From a virus, in the IMG/VR virus record IMGVR_UViG_3300035698_026476, positions 1-41,646 of that record: DNA of 41,646 bases. One strand, given 5' to 3'. This document shows positions 1-6,908 of this stretch, one piece after another. The translations under genes were made by a program, and so were the position numbers. How positions within the stretch are numbered: position 1 is the stretch's first letter; each line of letters begins with the position of its first letter. The notes beneath the pieces were generated by a model. The model had not been told where the DNA came from. It searched no databases and worked only from the letters and a program-made list of their open reading frames with translations.

Positions 1-162
1 CCAACGAGCGGTATAGGGGGCCGGGGGGAGGACCCCCACGGGGGTAGGTAGTGAAATTTCAATAATATCAACCATTTGCGTGGGTGAGGGTGCCAGGGCA
101 GGGTCACAAGGTGATACCCCTCTCTTTCCTACACTACCTATCCTATTAGCTTGATCGTTCAT
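1..162 (-). CDS. small hypothetical protein, cut by the window edge
   Basis: An ORF starts with ATG at 162, has AGAGG just upstream, and stays open to the left edge (54 codons). It is rich in proline near its visible end (LPTPVGVLPPAPY) and no domain is recognised. It overlaps the end of the membrane-protein gene at 146-286. The window ends and begins with the same five bases (CCAAC). If the two ends are joined through those five bases, the frame continues 14 codons to a TAA that overlaps the terS ATG as TAATG, suggesting translational coupling to terS. If they are joined without overlap, it ends after eight codons. Function is unknown. Confidence 0.45.
   Translation of the reverse strand, partial: MNDQANRIGSVGKRGVSPCDPALAPSPTQMVDIIEISLPTPVGVLPPAPYTARW
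32..45. repeat. GC-rich inverted repeat near the terminase end
   Basis: ACCCCC and GGGGGT face each other across a two-base centre, next to further runs of five and six G at 16-28. It lies inside the partial ORF upstream of terS. Packaging sites often lie near terS, so a pac or cos role is possible but is only inference. Confidence 0.3.
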
Positions 163-286
163 TGATCCTCTCTTCTAACCATATCAACAGGGATGCCAGG
201 GTAGCTATAACTACTATCATCAATAAAACACACCATTCTCTCACTTTATGTACCACCTGTGCACCCTTTGACCCTGTTAAACTCAT
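146..286 (-). CDS. small single-span membrane protein, holin-like
   Basis: This 46-residue ORF starts with ATG at 286 behind an AGAGG-type site. A short polar N-terminus is followed by one strong hydrophobic stretch at about residues 18-36 (CVLLMIVVIATLASLLIW) and a charged tail (LEERINERSS). It is the first gene of the minus-strand transcript leaving the divergent promoter region and leads toward terS across the window edge. Size, single span and late-operon position fit a small holin or pinholin, but many phage membrane peptides look alike, so the role is a guess. Confidence 0.5.
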   Translation of the reverse strand: MSLTGSKGAQVVHKVREWCVLLMIVVIATLASLLIWLEERINERSS

Positions 287-309
287 TTAATGTACCTCTC
301 TTATATAAG

Positions 310-338
310 ATGATGAACCCCTTGCACCCAGGTGTCAA
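310..338 (-). promoter_or_regulatory. possible minus-strand promoter for the late operon
   Basis: Read on the minus strand, a perfect TTGACA (-35) at 338-333 is followed after 17 bases by CATCAT, a 4/6 match to the -10 box. It lies just upstream of the minus-strand gene starting at 286 and overlaps the plus-strand candidate. A more distant TATATAA is also present. Confidence 0.3.
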
Positions 339-350
339 GTTATTTTATAA
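322..350 (+). promoter_or_regulatory. possible plus-strand early promoter
   Basis: TTGCAC at 322-327 and TTATAA at 345-350 are separated by exactly 17 bases, a good sigma70-type layout upstream of the early gene block. The rest of 287-604 is very AT-rich with no supported gene, so it would be a long leader or hold further promoters. Its -35 box overlaps the spacer of the divergent candidate. Confidence 0.4.
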
Positions 351-604
351 AAAGATTTAATACTTGGGGGTGAAACCATTAACTATTTTAATAGTAACCT
401 CTTGATATTAAATTTCTTTATAAACTAATTTAAAATCATAAACTATTTTTATAGCTGTTTTATGTACCCAATTACATACTTTATTTATCTTTCCTTTTAC
501 TTTCACCTACTTATGAAATAACTCACCCTGTTGGCATGGAGGATGCATTACAAGTAACTTCAACCACGTTTTTAACATTAATCATTTAATAAGGAGACTA
601 AACA

Positions 605-769
605 ATGACTCAAATACATTACATCACAAAACTCGGTAAAGGTAAGATCAAGCTACAAAATTTAGCAAAACTTATGCCTAAGGAGTTCATAGATGAACTA
701 CTAAAGTACGGCAGTCATCAAGACAAAGATACTGTGTTTACAGTTGGTAGGAAAATAGTAACTAAATAA
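605..769 (+). CDS. small basic hypothetical protein
   Basis: The 54-residue ORF starts at ATG 605 with AAGGAG nine bases upstream. It is lysine-rich (K-L-G-K-G-K-I-K near the N-terminus) with no cysteine and no membrane segment. It is the first gene of the plus-strand early block, a position that in many phages holds host-takeover proteins. No family is recognised. Confidence 0.65.
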   Translation: MTQIHYITKLGKGKIKLQNLAKLMPKEFIDELLKYGSHQDKDTVFTVGRKIVTK

Positions 770-823
770 CTATTAATTTCACTTTTAATATTAACCATTT
801 CACCTAAATAAGGAGCAACACCA

Positions 824-1114
824 ATGACAACACCTAAAGAAGCCAACATAATATCATTCCACGAATTAAAAGAAGAGTGGCAAAAAGAAGCGCTCTCTAA
901 TTTAGATGAATATGCGGAAGAGGCTGTGTATCTTGAGCCTGATGAGAGTCACAGCCCTAAAGAGCATATATTAAAAGATTTAACTGAGTGTATGCCTTAT
1001 AAAGGGGATCACGAGGGTTTCAAGTATAACGCTTCTATCGGTATATCAAATAACTCTGGAATGCTCTTGAATATCAGTGACGATGGCGAAACAGCTGCCT
1101 ATATTTATGTCTGA
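824..1114 (+). CDS. acidic hypothetical early protein
   Basis: The 96-residue ORF has AAGGAG before its ATG. It is acidic, especially in the first half (EEAVYLEPDES), and soluble. No motif is recognised. It follows the first early gene by 54 bases and belongs to a series of small ORFs each with its own ribosome site. Confidence 0.65.
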   Translation: MTTPKEANIISFHELKEEWQKEALSNLDEYAEEAVYLEPDESHSPKEHILKDLTECMPYKGDHEGFKYNASIGISNNSGMLLNISDDGETAAYIYV

Positions 1115-1145
1115 TCAATCAACCTCAACCAAGGAGACCACAATT

Positions 1146-1403
1146 ATGAATTACTTATTAGAGATGTTTAAAAAGGATAACAATCTCACAGGTAAAGAGG
1201 CTGAAAATTATTATATTATTAAAGAATATAATGAAATATTTTATTCTATCTTAAATATTTACCTAACAATACATAAAACAAAGATTGTAACAGATAATAT
1301 ATGGGAAAGTGTTGTTAGATTAACAAAAAAGTATGATACCTCTCAAATGTTACAAACATATTATTGGCTAAAATGGAATAAAATATCTAATATTGAAGTA
1401 TAA
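1146..1403 (+). CDS. hypothetical early protein
   Basis: The frame is open from 1077, but the ATG at 1146 has AAGGAG at a proper distance and lies beyond the previous stop, so it is chosen (85 residues). The gene is very AT-rich. The product is rich in Lys, Asn, Ile and Tyr, looks helical and soluble, and has no recognised motif. Confidence 0.6.
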   Translation: MNYLLEMFKKDNNLTGKEAENYYIIKEYNEIFYSILNIYLTIHKTKIVTDNIWESVVRLTKKYDTSQMLQTYYWLKWNKISNIEV

Positions 1404-1416
1404 AGAGGCATAACCA

Positions 1417-1539
1417 ATGCATAACCTACGACTCAACCCCCAACGTCAAAAGCTGATAGCCTCCCTTATTATCAAAACTATGATCCAGAAGGCTATCCTC
1501 ATTAGAATCAACAATAAGAGAAAGGAAGGCAAATCATGA
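1417..1539 (+). CDS. tiny basic hypothetical protein
   Basis: A 40-residue ORF with AAGAGG upstream. It is basic, with an amphipathic or hydrophobic centre (LIASLIIKTMIQKAILIRI). Its TGA overlaps the next gene's ATG as ATGA, which supports translation. No family is recognised. Confidence 0.5.
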   Translation: MHNLRLNPQRQKLIASLIIKTMIQKAILIRINNKRKEGKS

Positions 1540-1739
1540 AACTTGGATACATAGGTAAAGACCAATACGGAAATAGATTTAAAATTGACAAATATCCCCG
1601 TAAAGAACTACTTGAGCAACTTTATGCCACAAATGCTGCAAAGATGTATGTTGATAAAGCAGACGGTTCTATTGAACATGTTGGTTATATTATTAAAGGT
1701 CATTGGATCAATATTTATGAAATTCATTCATGGAAATAA
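1536..1739 (+). CDS. hypothetical early protein
   Basis: A 67-residue ORF with AAAGGAAGG before its ATG. The sequence (MKLGYIGKDQYGNRF start) suggests a small beta-rich soluble protein. Tail-to-head ATGA overlap with the upstream gene. No motif is recognised. Confidence 0.6.
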   Translation: MKLGYIGKDQYGNRFKIDKYPRKELLEQLYATNAAKMYVDKADGSIEHVGYIIKGHWINIYEIHSWK

Positions 1740-1769
1740 CCTTAACAAAAGAAAGGAAAAGGTATAATT

Positions 1770-2072
1770 ATGGCCGATACAGCTAAAGTAATCTTAATAG
1801 AAGGTAATCCAAAGAAACCTGAATCAGCAGAACATATCATCAAATTTCCAGGAGGATCGATAGCAGTATGCAGGACAACCAATAATGAATATTGGGCACA
1901 TATCGAAGTATATCAAGATAATATAATCTCCGATACTCATAGAGAATCCATAAACGGAAAGATTATCAAAAGCAGACTTGATTATAATACTCCGCATGGA
2001 GTAATCAAAGAGATAACAGATCTTAAAGATTTATCACACATTGCTGTAAGAATTAGAACAAAAGGAGACTAA
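1770..2072 (+). CDS. hypothetical early protein
   Basis: A 100-residue ORF with GAAAGGAAAAGG upstream. It alternates hydrophobic and polar residues in a beta-like way (KVILIEGNP, GSIAVCRTTNNEYWAHIEVY). It is soluble and contains one cysteine. Function is unknown. Confidence 0.65.
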   Translation: MADTAKVILIEGNPKKPESAEHIIKFPGGSIAVCRTTNNEYWAHIEVYQDNIISDTHRESINGKIIKSRLDYNTPHGVIKEITDLKDLSHIAVRIRTKGD

Positions 2073-2076
2073 TCAA

Positions 2077-2265
2077 ATGATTTATATTCAACGAAAAGAT
2101 GCACATTACCTTGAAACAGTTGATGAGTTTGAAACTATTAAAGAGGCAAGAAGGTGTCTTGCGGAATACCGATTTGCAGATAGCGCAGGGCTGTACTATC
2201 TATCATCAAGGGCTTGTAAGGCATGGAATGCTGTGGGACATAATCGAAAAGGTAAAATCAAATGA
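2077..2265 (+). CDS. conserved-type small phage protein
   Basis: A 62-residue ORF with AAAGGAGAC upstream, starting four bases after the previous stop. The C-terminal half (KEARRCLAEYR then YYLSSRACKAW) resembles small proteins I recall from early regions of unrelated phages; function is not known to me. Its TGA overlaps the next ATG (ATGA). Confidence 0.65.
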   Translation: MIYIQRKDAHYLETVDEFETIKEARRCLAEYRFADSAGLYYLSSRACKAWNAVGHNRKGKIK

Positions 2266-2396
2266 AATTCAACCTAAATCATCTCATCTGGTGGGGAACC
2301 ATCCTCACCTTTAGCTTGTTCGTTCTGTTCTATGGTAACCCATGCCTGCACGAAATCACCCGTGTATGGCTCCTCAAGATCATCCTAAGCGTATAA
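2262..2396 (+). CDS. small membrane protein
   Basis: The 44-residue ORF is coupled to the upstream gene by ATGA. It has a hydrophobic span of about residues 8-26 (LIWWGTILTFSLFVLFYG) and a second hydrophobic C-terminal stretch (VWLLKIILSV). A membrane peptide of the early region; function unknown. Confidence 0.5.
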   Translation: MKFNLNHLIWWGTILTFSLFVLFYGNPCLHEITRVWLLKIILSV

Positions 2397-2409
2397 GGAG
2401 AAAATAACA

Positions 2410-2613
2410 ATGAAAACTTACAAGATAACAGAAAAACAAAACTTAAACAGCGTCCGGGCCGGCGAAACTATTGCTTTTAAAAGTTTAAGGGCTGCAAAGA
2501 TATACGCATCAAAAAATCAAGTTTGGTGCGAAACTGTATTAACAATAGAAGACGAAATGGGGTATTTATTATCCGCCAAAAGAGACAATCAAAAATGGAT
2601 AGATAATATTTAG
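2410..2613 (+). CDS. hypothetical early protein
   Basis: A 67-residue ORF with AAGGAG upstream. The middle (FKSLRAAKIYASKNQVW, then a beta-like ETVLTIEDE) suggests a small alpha/beta protein of the kind common in phage early regions. No catalytic motif is seen. Confidence 0.6.
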   Translation: MKTYKITEKQNLNSVRAGETIAFKSLRAAKIYASKNQVWCETVLTIEDEMGYLLSAKRDNQKWIDNI

Positions 2614-2652
2614 TAAATCAAACACTAACTTTAAGCAAAGGAGAAACAAAAC

Positions 2653-2820
2653 ATGTACAGCAAAAAAGAAACCCCTGGACTATTTGGAAACATCATATTT
2701 ATCTCAAAAATACACATTATTTTCAACTTGGTTATAAAAACTATTGTGCTCTGGAAGGTAATAGTTTTCTTAAACATCCTTGAATTTTATTTAAGACAAT
2801 TAATAATGGGAGGCAAATAA
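2653..2820 (+). CDS. small membrane protein
   Basis: The 55-residue ORF has AAAGGAG before its ATG. It is strongly hydrophobic over about residues 11-48, enough for one long or two short spans, with a GGK end. AT-rich. The next ATG begins one base after its stop. Function unknown. Confidence 0.5.
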   Translation: MYSKKETPGLFGNIIFISKIHIIFNLVIKTIVLWKVIVFLNILEFYLRQLIMGGK

Positions 2821-2821
2821 A

Positions 2822-3052
2822 ATGCACAACAAAAGAATGACACCAACACCAAAACGACAACGATATTTTGTCCAATATGATAATGATACGGATAATATTA
2901 TCATTGAAGATAAAACTAAATCCAAGACGCAATATTATGACGTTAGAGAGTTTATCTATGGTCAATCCTACTATAATGAACAGACAAGCAAATATCCTTT
3001 ATATGTTCATGGCATAGTATGGGATAACATTAAACTTTATAGGGGAGGATAA
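2822..3052 (+). CDS. hypothetical early protein
   Basis: A 76-residue ORF with GGGAGG upstream. Basic N-terminus (KRMTPTPKRQR), then a hydrophilic tyrosine-rich body. Soluble; no motif is recognised. Confidence 0.6.
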   Translation: MHNKRMTPTPKRQRYFVQYDNDTDNIIIEDKTKSKTQYYDVREFIYGQSYYNEQTSKYPLYVHGIVWDNIKLYRGG

Positions 3053-3054
3053 TT

Positions 3055-3204
3055 ATGTTCTGGGTATGGTTCGGAGAGCGCCTGGGGGAGAGATCCGGGG
3101 TAAATGAAACGACTGCAATATTTGCAGGTGAGTATAATAATCAACTAAAGAGAGGGTCAATCAGGGCCAAACTATACAGATATTGGGGATTAGGGTGGGA
3201 TTAG
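3055..3204 (+). CDS. small Trp-rich hypothetical protein
   Basis: The 49-residue ORF starts at ATG 3055 behind AGGGGAGGA. It is aromatic at both ends (MFWVWFG; YRYWGLGWD). It is the last gene before the repeat-rich region starting at 3205. Function unknown. Confidence 0.5.
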   Translation: MFWVWFGERLGERSGVNETTAIFAGEYNNQLKRGSIRAKLYRYWGLGWD

Positions 3205-3255
3205 ACAATTTCACCCTTAGCCATCTGAAATAACTATGGAATAATTCTGAGGGAC

Positions 3256-3277
3256 TGTCTCAAGTTAACCTGAGACA
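3256..3277. repeat. near-perfect 22-bp palindrome centred on GTTAAC
   Basis: TGTCTCA and TGAGACA flank GTTAAC, with a single mismatched base pair in 22 positions. No T-run follows, so a terminator is unlikely; a dimeric DNA-binding protein site (operator or initiator) is the simpler reading. It lies 52 bases after the last early gene and immediately before the first iteron. Confidence 0.6.
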
Positions 3278-3283
3278 CTTTGT

Positions 3284-3757
3284 GTAAACATATAAGTGGT
3301 TAAATCCTTAAGCGGAATCAACCCTATGTTTGCTATGTTTACACTATGTTTACGGGGCGAGTCGTCCTAACTATCTAAATCCTTTAGGGGATGTGAATAA
3401 AATTCCTTATGTTTGCAATGTTTACACAAATCTCAAATGAGCCAAAAGATGCTAAAAAAGGGGCCATTAAAAAAACCCTATGGATTCAACCACTTAGGCT
3501 ATGTTTAACTATCTACTTTATATATATATATATATATATTATTTATTTATTAGATAACATACTGACTCCATTAGGGGATCTTGTATCTGACAGATTACTT
3601 GGGGTGAGGTGAGGGAGGGGTTGGTGTAAACATGCAAACATTACTCGATTATGTTTAAGGATTCGGATGGTTCTATGTTTACACTATGTTTACCGATGTA
3701 AACATAAGGAATTTTCGCTCATTTTTACCCTATGGATTCAAGGGGTTCTATGTTTAC
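3284..3757. repeat. iteron-like array of ATGTTTAC repeats, candidate origin or control region
   Basis: Copies of ATGTTTAC or its one-base variants (ATGTTTGC, ATGTTTAA) start at 3326, 3335, 3346, 3409, 3418, 3501, 3651, 3675, 3686 and 3750; reverse copies are at 3284, 3626, 3634 and 3698. Several pairs are spaced 9 or 11 bases apart. Four copies are preceded by a GGATTC- or GGAATC-like box about 10-17 bases upstream, giving a composite unit. The span 3205-3928 has no convincing gene. Iterons beside an AT tract are typical of replication origins; an operator cluster is the alternative. Confidence 0.6.
3519..3539. repeat. (TA)10 tract, possible DNA unwinding element
   Basis: Ten consecutive TA steps followed by more AT-rich sequence lie between the iteron clusters. 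Easily melted tracts of this kind accompany origins. The overlapping ORF at 3409-3612 is judged spurious. Confidence 0.5.
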
Positions 3758-3867
3758 ATCCATTTCAGAAAAGGAGGAAATAACTTTTAAATACCCGAAT
3801 CCATAAGAGGATGTGGTAAACCATTTTAATCATAACCGCCTTTACAAGATTAACACCTAAAAACCAA

Positions 3868-3880
3868 GATGCAACATTTT
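3868..3880 (+). repeat. 13-bp direct repeat GATGCAACATTTT, copy 1
   Basis: An identical 13-mer recurs at 4268. Each copy lies 60-80 bases upstream of the chosen start of a zinc-ribbon gene, so they may be promoter-associated or mark a duplicated upstream region. Confidence 0.5.
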
Positions 3881-3928
3881 CATAACCATTTATGTATATT
3901 CAAACCACCAAAAAAGGGGGCCCATCAA

Positions 3929-4192
3929 ATGACCAAAATACTAATCGCTCATTGTAAGATATGCAAAGAGAAGGTAGCCATCCCCTATCCATCCTTGGGA
4001 TTATATAAAGGATGTTATACAAGGAGACTCCTTAAGTTGAATGAGGAGCGTCGAGGGGAGCTATTAAATAATTTAACACTTGCTATTAAAACATTTAATA
4101 TGTGTAAATCAAGTAAGAAGAGGGACTTACGGAAAAAGCTCCAATTACAGGTATTAAAACATTTAAACCTCCTCACAGGGGCCTACTCGTAA
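3929..4192 (+). CDS. small zinc-binding-like protein
   Basis: The frame opens at 3869, but the ATG at 3929 follows AAAAAAGGGGG and begins the domain-like part (MTKILIAHCKICKEK), so an 87-residue product is preferred. CxxC near residues 9-12 and further cysteines (GCYTRR, NMCKSS) suggest a zinc site. The rest is basic and helical. Possibly nucleic-acid binding; first gene after the origin-like region. Confidence 0.55.
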   Translation: MTKILIAHCKICKEKVAIPYPSLGLYKGCYTRRLLKLNEERRGELLNNLTLAIKTFNMCKSSKKRDLRKKLQLQVLKHLNLLTGAYS

Positions 4193-4267
4193 GTGGGGGA
4201 TTTAATTGGGGAATTAATTTCCTCATCAATTGGCACAAGGATTGCACCATCAACTATCCATCTTTAG

Positions 4268-4280
4268 GATGCAACATTTT
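4268..4280 (+). repeat. 13-bp direct repeat GATGCAACATTTT, copy 2
   Basis: Identical to the copy at 3868 and followed by similar AT-rich sequence with CATTTA and TTCA words. It lies in the 156-base gap between two zinc-ribbon genes. Confidence 0.5.
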
Positions 4281-4348
4281 TAATGGGATCATTTAATTCA
4301 GAACCATCTCATTCAGCATTTTATCCTACTAAAATAGGAGACCAAATT

Positions 4349-4873
4349 ATGGGAACAGAAAGAAACTGCTCAAATTGTGATTATAATATGAAAGGCAGGG
4401 AAATTTGCGGACATTGCGGAGTTAATTATAACAAATGGACCAAAGTACCCTTTGAGGCCCCACCTCGGGAATTTAACTTTCTAAAGGATATCACAGCACT
4501 CAAATTAGTTAAGGACAGGGCATGTAGAGAGAGGTTAAACTTCTATGTAGATGAGATGATTAACTTAAGTGAGGAGAAGAAGATATTCCTTATCCAAAAA
4601 GAAGGTGATCCCCTATGGATAGATTGGCTCATCGCCAAGGGCTACATTGAAGAGGTCATCCCCAAGAGGAGACTCCCCCAAAAAGGAGAGATATGGTATC
4701 ACCCTGGTTTAAATGAAAACCTCCTTTGTATTTATGCCTCAATCACATCTATTGATAAGTTTCATTTTGCCTGTAAACAAGGGAATACTTGCTCAGCCCG
4801 TGATGAAAACTATGTATATGAAAATATGAAACTCTCATATAGGGGTGTTCATAAAGGCGGATTCACCTTTTAA
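4349..4873 (+). CDS. zinc-ribbon hypothetical protein
   Basis: The ATG at 4349 has ATAGGAGACC upstream and begins right at the zinc ribbon, so it is preferred to the ATG at 4283. The 174-residue product has paired CxxC knuckles near the N-terminus (CSNCD and CGHCG), a helical charged middle (LVKDRACRERLNFYVDEM) and a C-terminal part with two more cysteines (FACKQGNTC). Probably nucleic-acid or protein binding in the replication module. No enzyme motif is seen. Confidence 0.6.
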   Translation: MGTERNCSNCDYNMKGREICGHCGVNYNKWTKVPFEAPPREFNFLKDITALKLVKDRACRERLNFYVDEMINLSEEKKIFLIQKEGDPLWIDWLIAKGYIEEVIPKRRLPQKGEIWYHPGLNENLLCIYASITSIDKFHFACKQGNTCSARDENYVYENMKLSYRGVHKGGFTF

Positions 4874-4890
4874 ATAGGATACCAATCAAG

Positions 4891-5154
4891 ATGACACTGG
4901 AAGAGAGAACCATCATTCAAAACATAACATCCCTTATTGGAACCTACCGGGGCCTCAACTCACCCCCGGAAGAGGAACCTCTTAACCAACTCTTCCTGGC
5001 AATCGAGGAAATCATATCTTATGTGTTGGAGGGTGATCTGAAGGATATGATACTCAGGGATGATGAGATCCACATCTCTTTGGCCACAGATTTTCGAACC
5101 AAGAAGCGGGCCATAGATGAGTTACTTTCAATCTTATACAAGGAAAGGAGGTAG
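4891..5154 (+). CDS. hypothetical acidic helical protein
   Basis: An 87-residue ORF of predicted helical character (LNQLFLAIEEIISYVLEGDLKDMI). Its ribosome site is weak. It sits five bases before the next gene, whose GGAGG overlaps its stop. No motif is recognised. Confidence 0.6.
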   Translation: MTLEERTIIQNITSLIGTYRGLNSPPEEEPLNQLFLAIEEIISYVLEGDLKDMILRDDEIHISLATDFRTKKRAIDELLSILYKERR

Positions 5155-5159
5155 GGAGG

Positions 5160-5351
5160 ATGGGTGAGTTATTTACAATTCCGGAATGGATAGAAAAAAG
5201 AAAAAAAGAGTATCAAACTTTATGTGCTTATTGGCGTGTATATGAAAATAATTTAATTTCATTTGAAGATAAGCATCGGTTTGTTACAGATAAGCTACCC
5301 AAATTGGTAGGAACCTTTAACAAGGAGGAACTCGATTGGAGGGTGGGTTGA
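5160..5351 (+). CDS. hypothetical protein
   Basis: A 63-residue ORF with an AGGAGGTAGGGAGG site. Charged and aromatic N-terminal half (PEWIEKRKKEY). Soluble; function unknown. Confidence 0.55.
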   Translation: MGELFTIPEWIEKRKKEYQTLCAYWRVYENNLISFEDKHRFVTDKLPKLVGTFNKEELDWRVG

Positions 5352-5403
5352 ATCAATTTGTGGCAAACAAACATTTAAAAATTTTAAAGAAAAAGGGGAA
5401 AAA

Positions 5404-5661
5404 ATGAAAATTAAAGAAAGCGAAATCAGGAAGATGATAGGGGAGTTAGGGAAGAAAACAGGAGTAACCTGCAACCTGGATGCCTCTTTTGAAGAGGGTA
5501 AAACTGCCTGGACATTATGGCTTTTAGATGGGGGTACTTCCAAAAGTTTTTATAGAAATTCCTTCCCTAGGATTCAGGCCGTCTACCAGGACCTTATGGA
5601 TGGAGGAACCCCATCTCAATATGAGGGGTTCCCTCTACCAGAGGAGGACATCCCTTTCTAA
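5404..5661 (+). CDS. hypothetical protein
   Basis: An 85-residue ORF with AAAAAGGGG before ATG. A helical N-terminus (ESEIRKMIGELGKKTG) is followed by beta-like sequence (TAWTLWLLDGG) and an acidic end (PLPEEDIPF). Its TAA overlaps a possible 23-codon ORF at 5661. Function unknown. Confidence 0.6.
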   Translation: MKIKESEIRKMIGELGKKTGVTCNLDASFEEGKTAWTLWLLDGGTSKSFYRNSFPRIQAVYQDLMDGGTPSQYEGFPLPEEDIPF

Positions 5662-5732
5662 TGACCTACTTATCCATGACATTAGGTAAATGCTTAATTA
5701 TTCGACAGGGGCTAAAAAGCTGGAAGGAATAA
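5661..5732 (+). CDS. possible 23-residue peptide
   Basis: A tiny ORF begins in a TAATG overlap with the upstream gene and ends two bases before the nuclease ATG. Its only support is this tight packing and the absence of other content in the 72-base gap. It may instead be spacer. Confidence 0.25.
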   Translation: MTYLSMTLGKCLIIRQGLKSWKE

Positions 5733-5733
5733 A

Positions 5734-6627
5734 ATGATAACCATAGATAATTCAATCCTTAAGGAGGTCAAGAAGTGCCACTTGAGTGCGGCATTGAGAT
5801 ACATTTATCACCTCCAAGGGGGGTGTGGGGTAGCGGGAGAGGTGGGATCATCCTTCCACCAAGGTCTAGAACAATGGATGTGGGGATCAACCCCGGAGGA
5901 TTGCCTTCTTGCGTTCGAGAAATACTATCGATCCAATGTCACCGTGGCTGAAATCTCAGATGATCGGTATGAATTTTCCAACTGTTATAAGATCTTCTCA
6001 GTATGGCTGGAAAAGAACCCCCTCTCGGAGAAACCATTCCGTGTCTTGGAAGCTGAGAAGGGAATCCTCTTCCCCCTCTCCTCGGATATTCAATTCTATG
6101 GAAAACGGGATGGGCTCATCGAAATGAAGCATACTTCCGAACGCCTACCCCTCGACCATAAGACCTGCAACAGAATTACCGATTGGAAAAAGAAGGCGTG
6201 GATGATGGGATCTCAATTTTCAGGTTATATGGAGGGATCAGTTCGAGAAGGCTACCCAGGAGATTCCCTCCTGGTGAATGTCATAGAGATATCCAAACTC
6301 CCCCTCTCGAAGCGTAAATGTTATATTCATAAGAAACCCTTCGAGGAGTGTTGGCCCCTCCATGTCTCATTCCAGGCCATTCTCGCTAAGCGGTCTCGGG
6401 CAAAAATAGAACTGTGGAAGAAGACCGCCCTTCAACTGGCCCACCAATTCATGGAGATGAAAGGGGAAGTGGGGCGGAATGGTCTTCAGAATATCCTCCC
6501 CACAGGATCATTTAATGATGATTGTCAATTTTGTGAATTTTTCAAGCTATGTAAGGAGGATTTCTCGGAAGTGGCATGGGGAAGGCTTAAAAGAAAAGAG
6601 TGGAACCCATGGCAAACAGGTCAATAG
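5734..6627 (+). CDS. PD-(D/E)XK nuclease, Cas4/RecB-like, with Fe-S cysteines
   Basis: A 297-residue protein with the layout of Cas4/RecB-family nucleases. A lone Cys at residue 15 (KKCHLSAALRY) precedes GSSFHQGLEQW; motif II appears in FYGKRDGLIE; the D-x-K motif is in LPLDHKTCN; a QFSGYMEG segment matches the QxxxY motif; and a C-terminal CQFCEFFKLC supplies three more cysteines. The 1+3 cysteine pattern is that of a 4Fe-4S cluster. Family role: DNA end processing in recombination. It precedes the Sak4-like ATPase, so joint action in recombination-dependent replication is likely. Confidence 0.85.
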   Translation: MITIDNSILKEVKKCHLSAALRYIYHLQGGCGVAGEVGSSFHQGLEQWMWGSTPEDCLLAFEKYYRSNVTVAEISDDRYEFSNCYKIFSVWLEKNPLSEKPFRVLEAEKGILFPLSSDIQFYGKRDGLIEMKHTSERLPLDHKTCNRITDWKKKAWMMGSQFSGYMEGSVREGYPGDSLLVNVIEISKLPLSKRKCYIHKKPFEECWPLHVSFQAILAKRSRAKIELWKKTALQLAHQFMEMKGEVGRNGLQNILPTGSFNDDCQFCEFFKLCKEDFSEVAWGRLKRKEWNPWQTGQ

Positions 6628-6662
6628 AACTTAATTTAACCCCTAAATGAAAGGATTAAAAA

Positions 6663-6908
6663 ATGAAACTTAAAATCTACCACCCCGAAGAGGAGAAACC
6701 CGAACCAGAGCAGGAAGTATGTCTTAGGTTAGAGCCTTATCTTAGTGATTCTGTTGTGCTTGTTGCCTGTGATGAAAGGGGAAACAAATTACCAGACGGT
6801 AATCTTCTCAGAATATCTAAGAAAGGGATCTATAGGTCAAGAAATATAAGTACTGCCATAGGATTTCCCTTAGACCTCAAGTCTCGATTGGAGGTCCTAG
6901 ATGATTAA
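6663..6908 (+). CDS. hypothetical protein in the recombination module
   Basis: An 81-residue ORF with GAAAGG upstream. Acidic, proline-containing N-terminus (HPEEEKPEPEQEV), then beta-like sequence (DSVVLVACDERGNKL). It overlaps the ATPase gene by eight bases, indicating coupled translation. No domain is recognised. Confidence 0.65.
   Translation: MKLKIYHPEEEKPEPEQEVCLRLEPYLSDSVVLVACDERGNKLPDGNLLRISKKGIYRSRNISTAIGFPLDLKSRLEVLDD

Noticed and set aside
3409-3612. 67-codon ORF in the iteron region
   Set aside because: It contains two iterons and the TA tract, begins inside a repeat, has no ribosome site and encodes low-complexity sequence.
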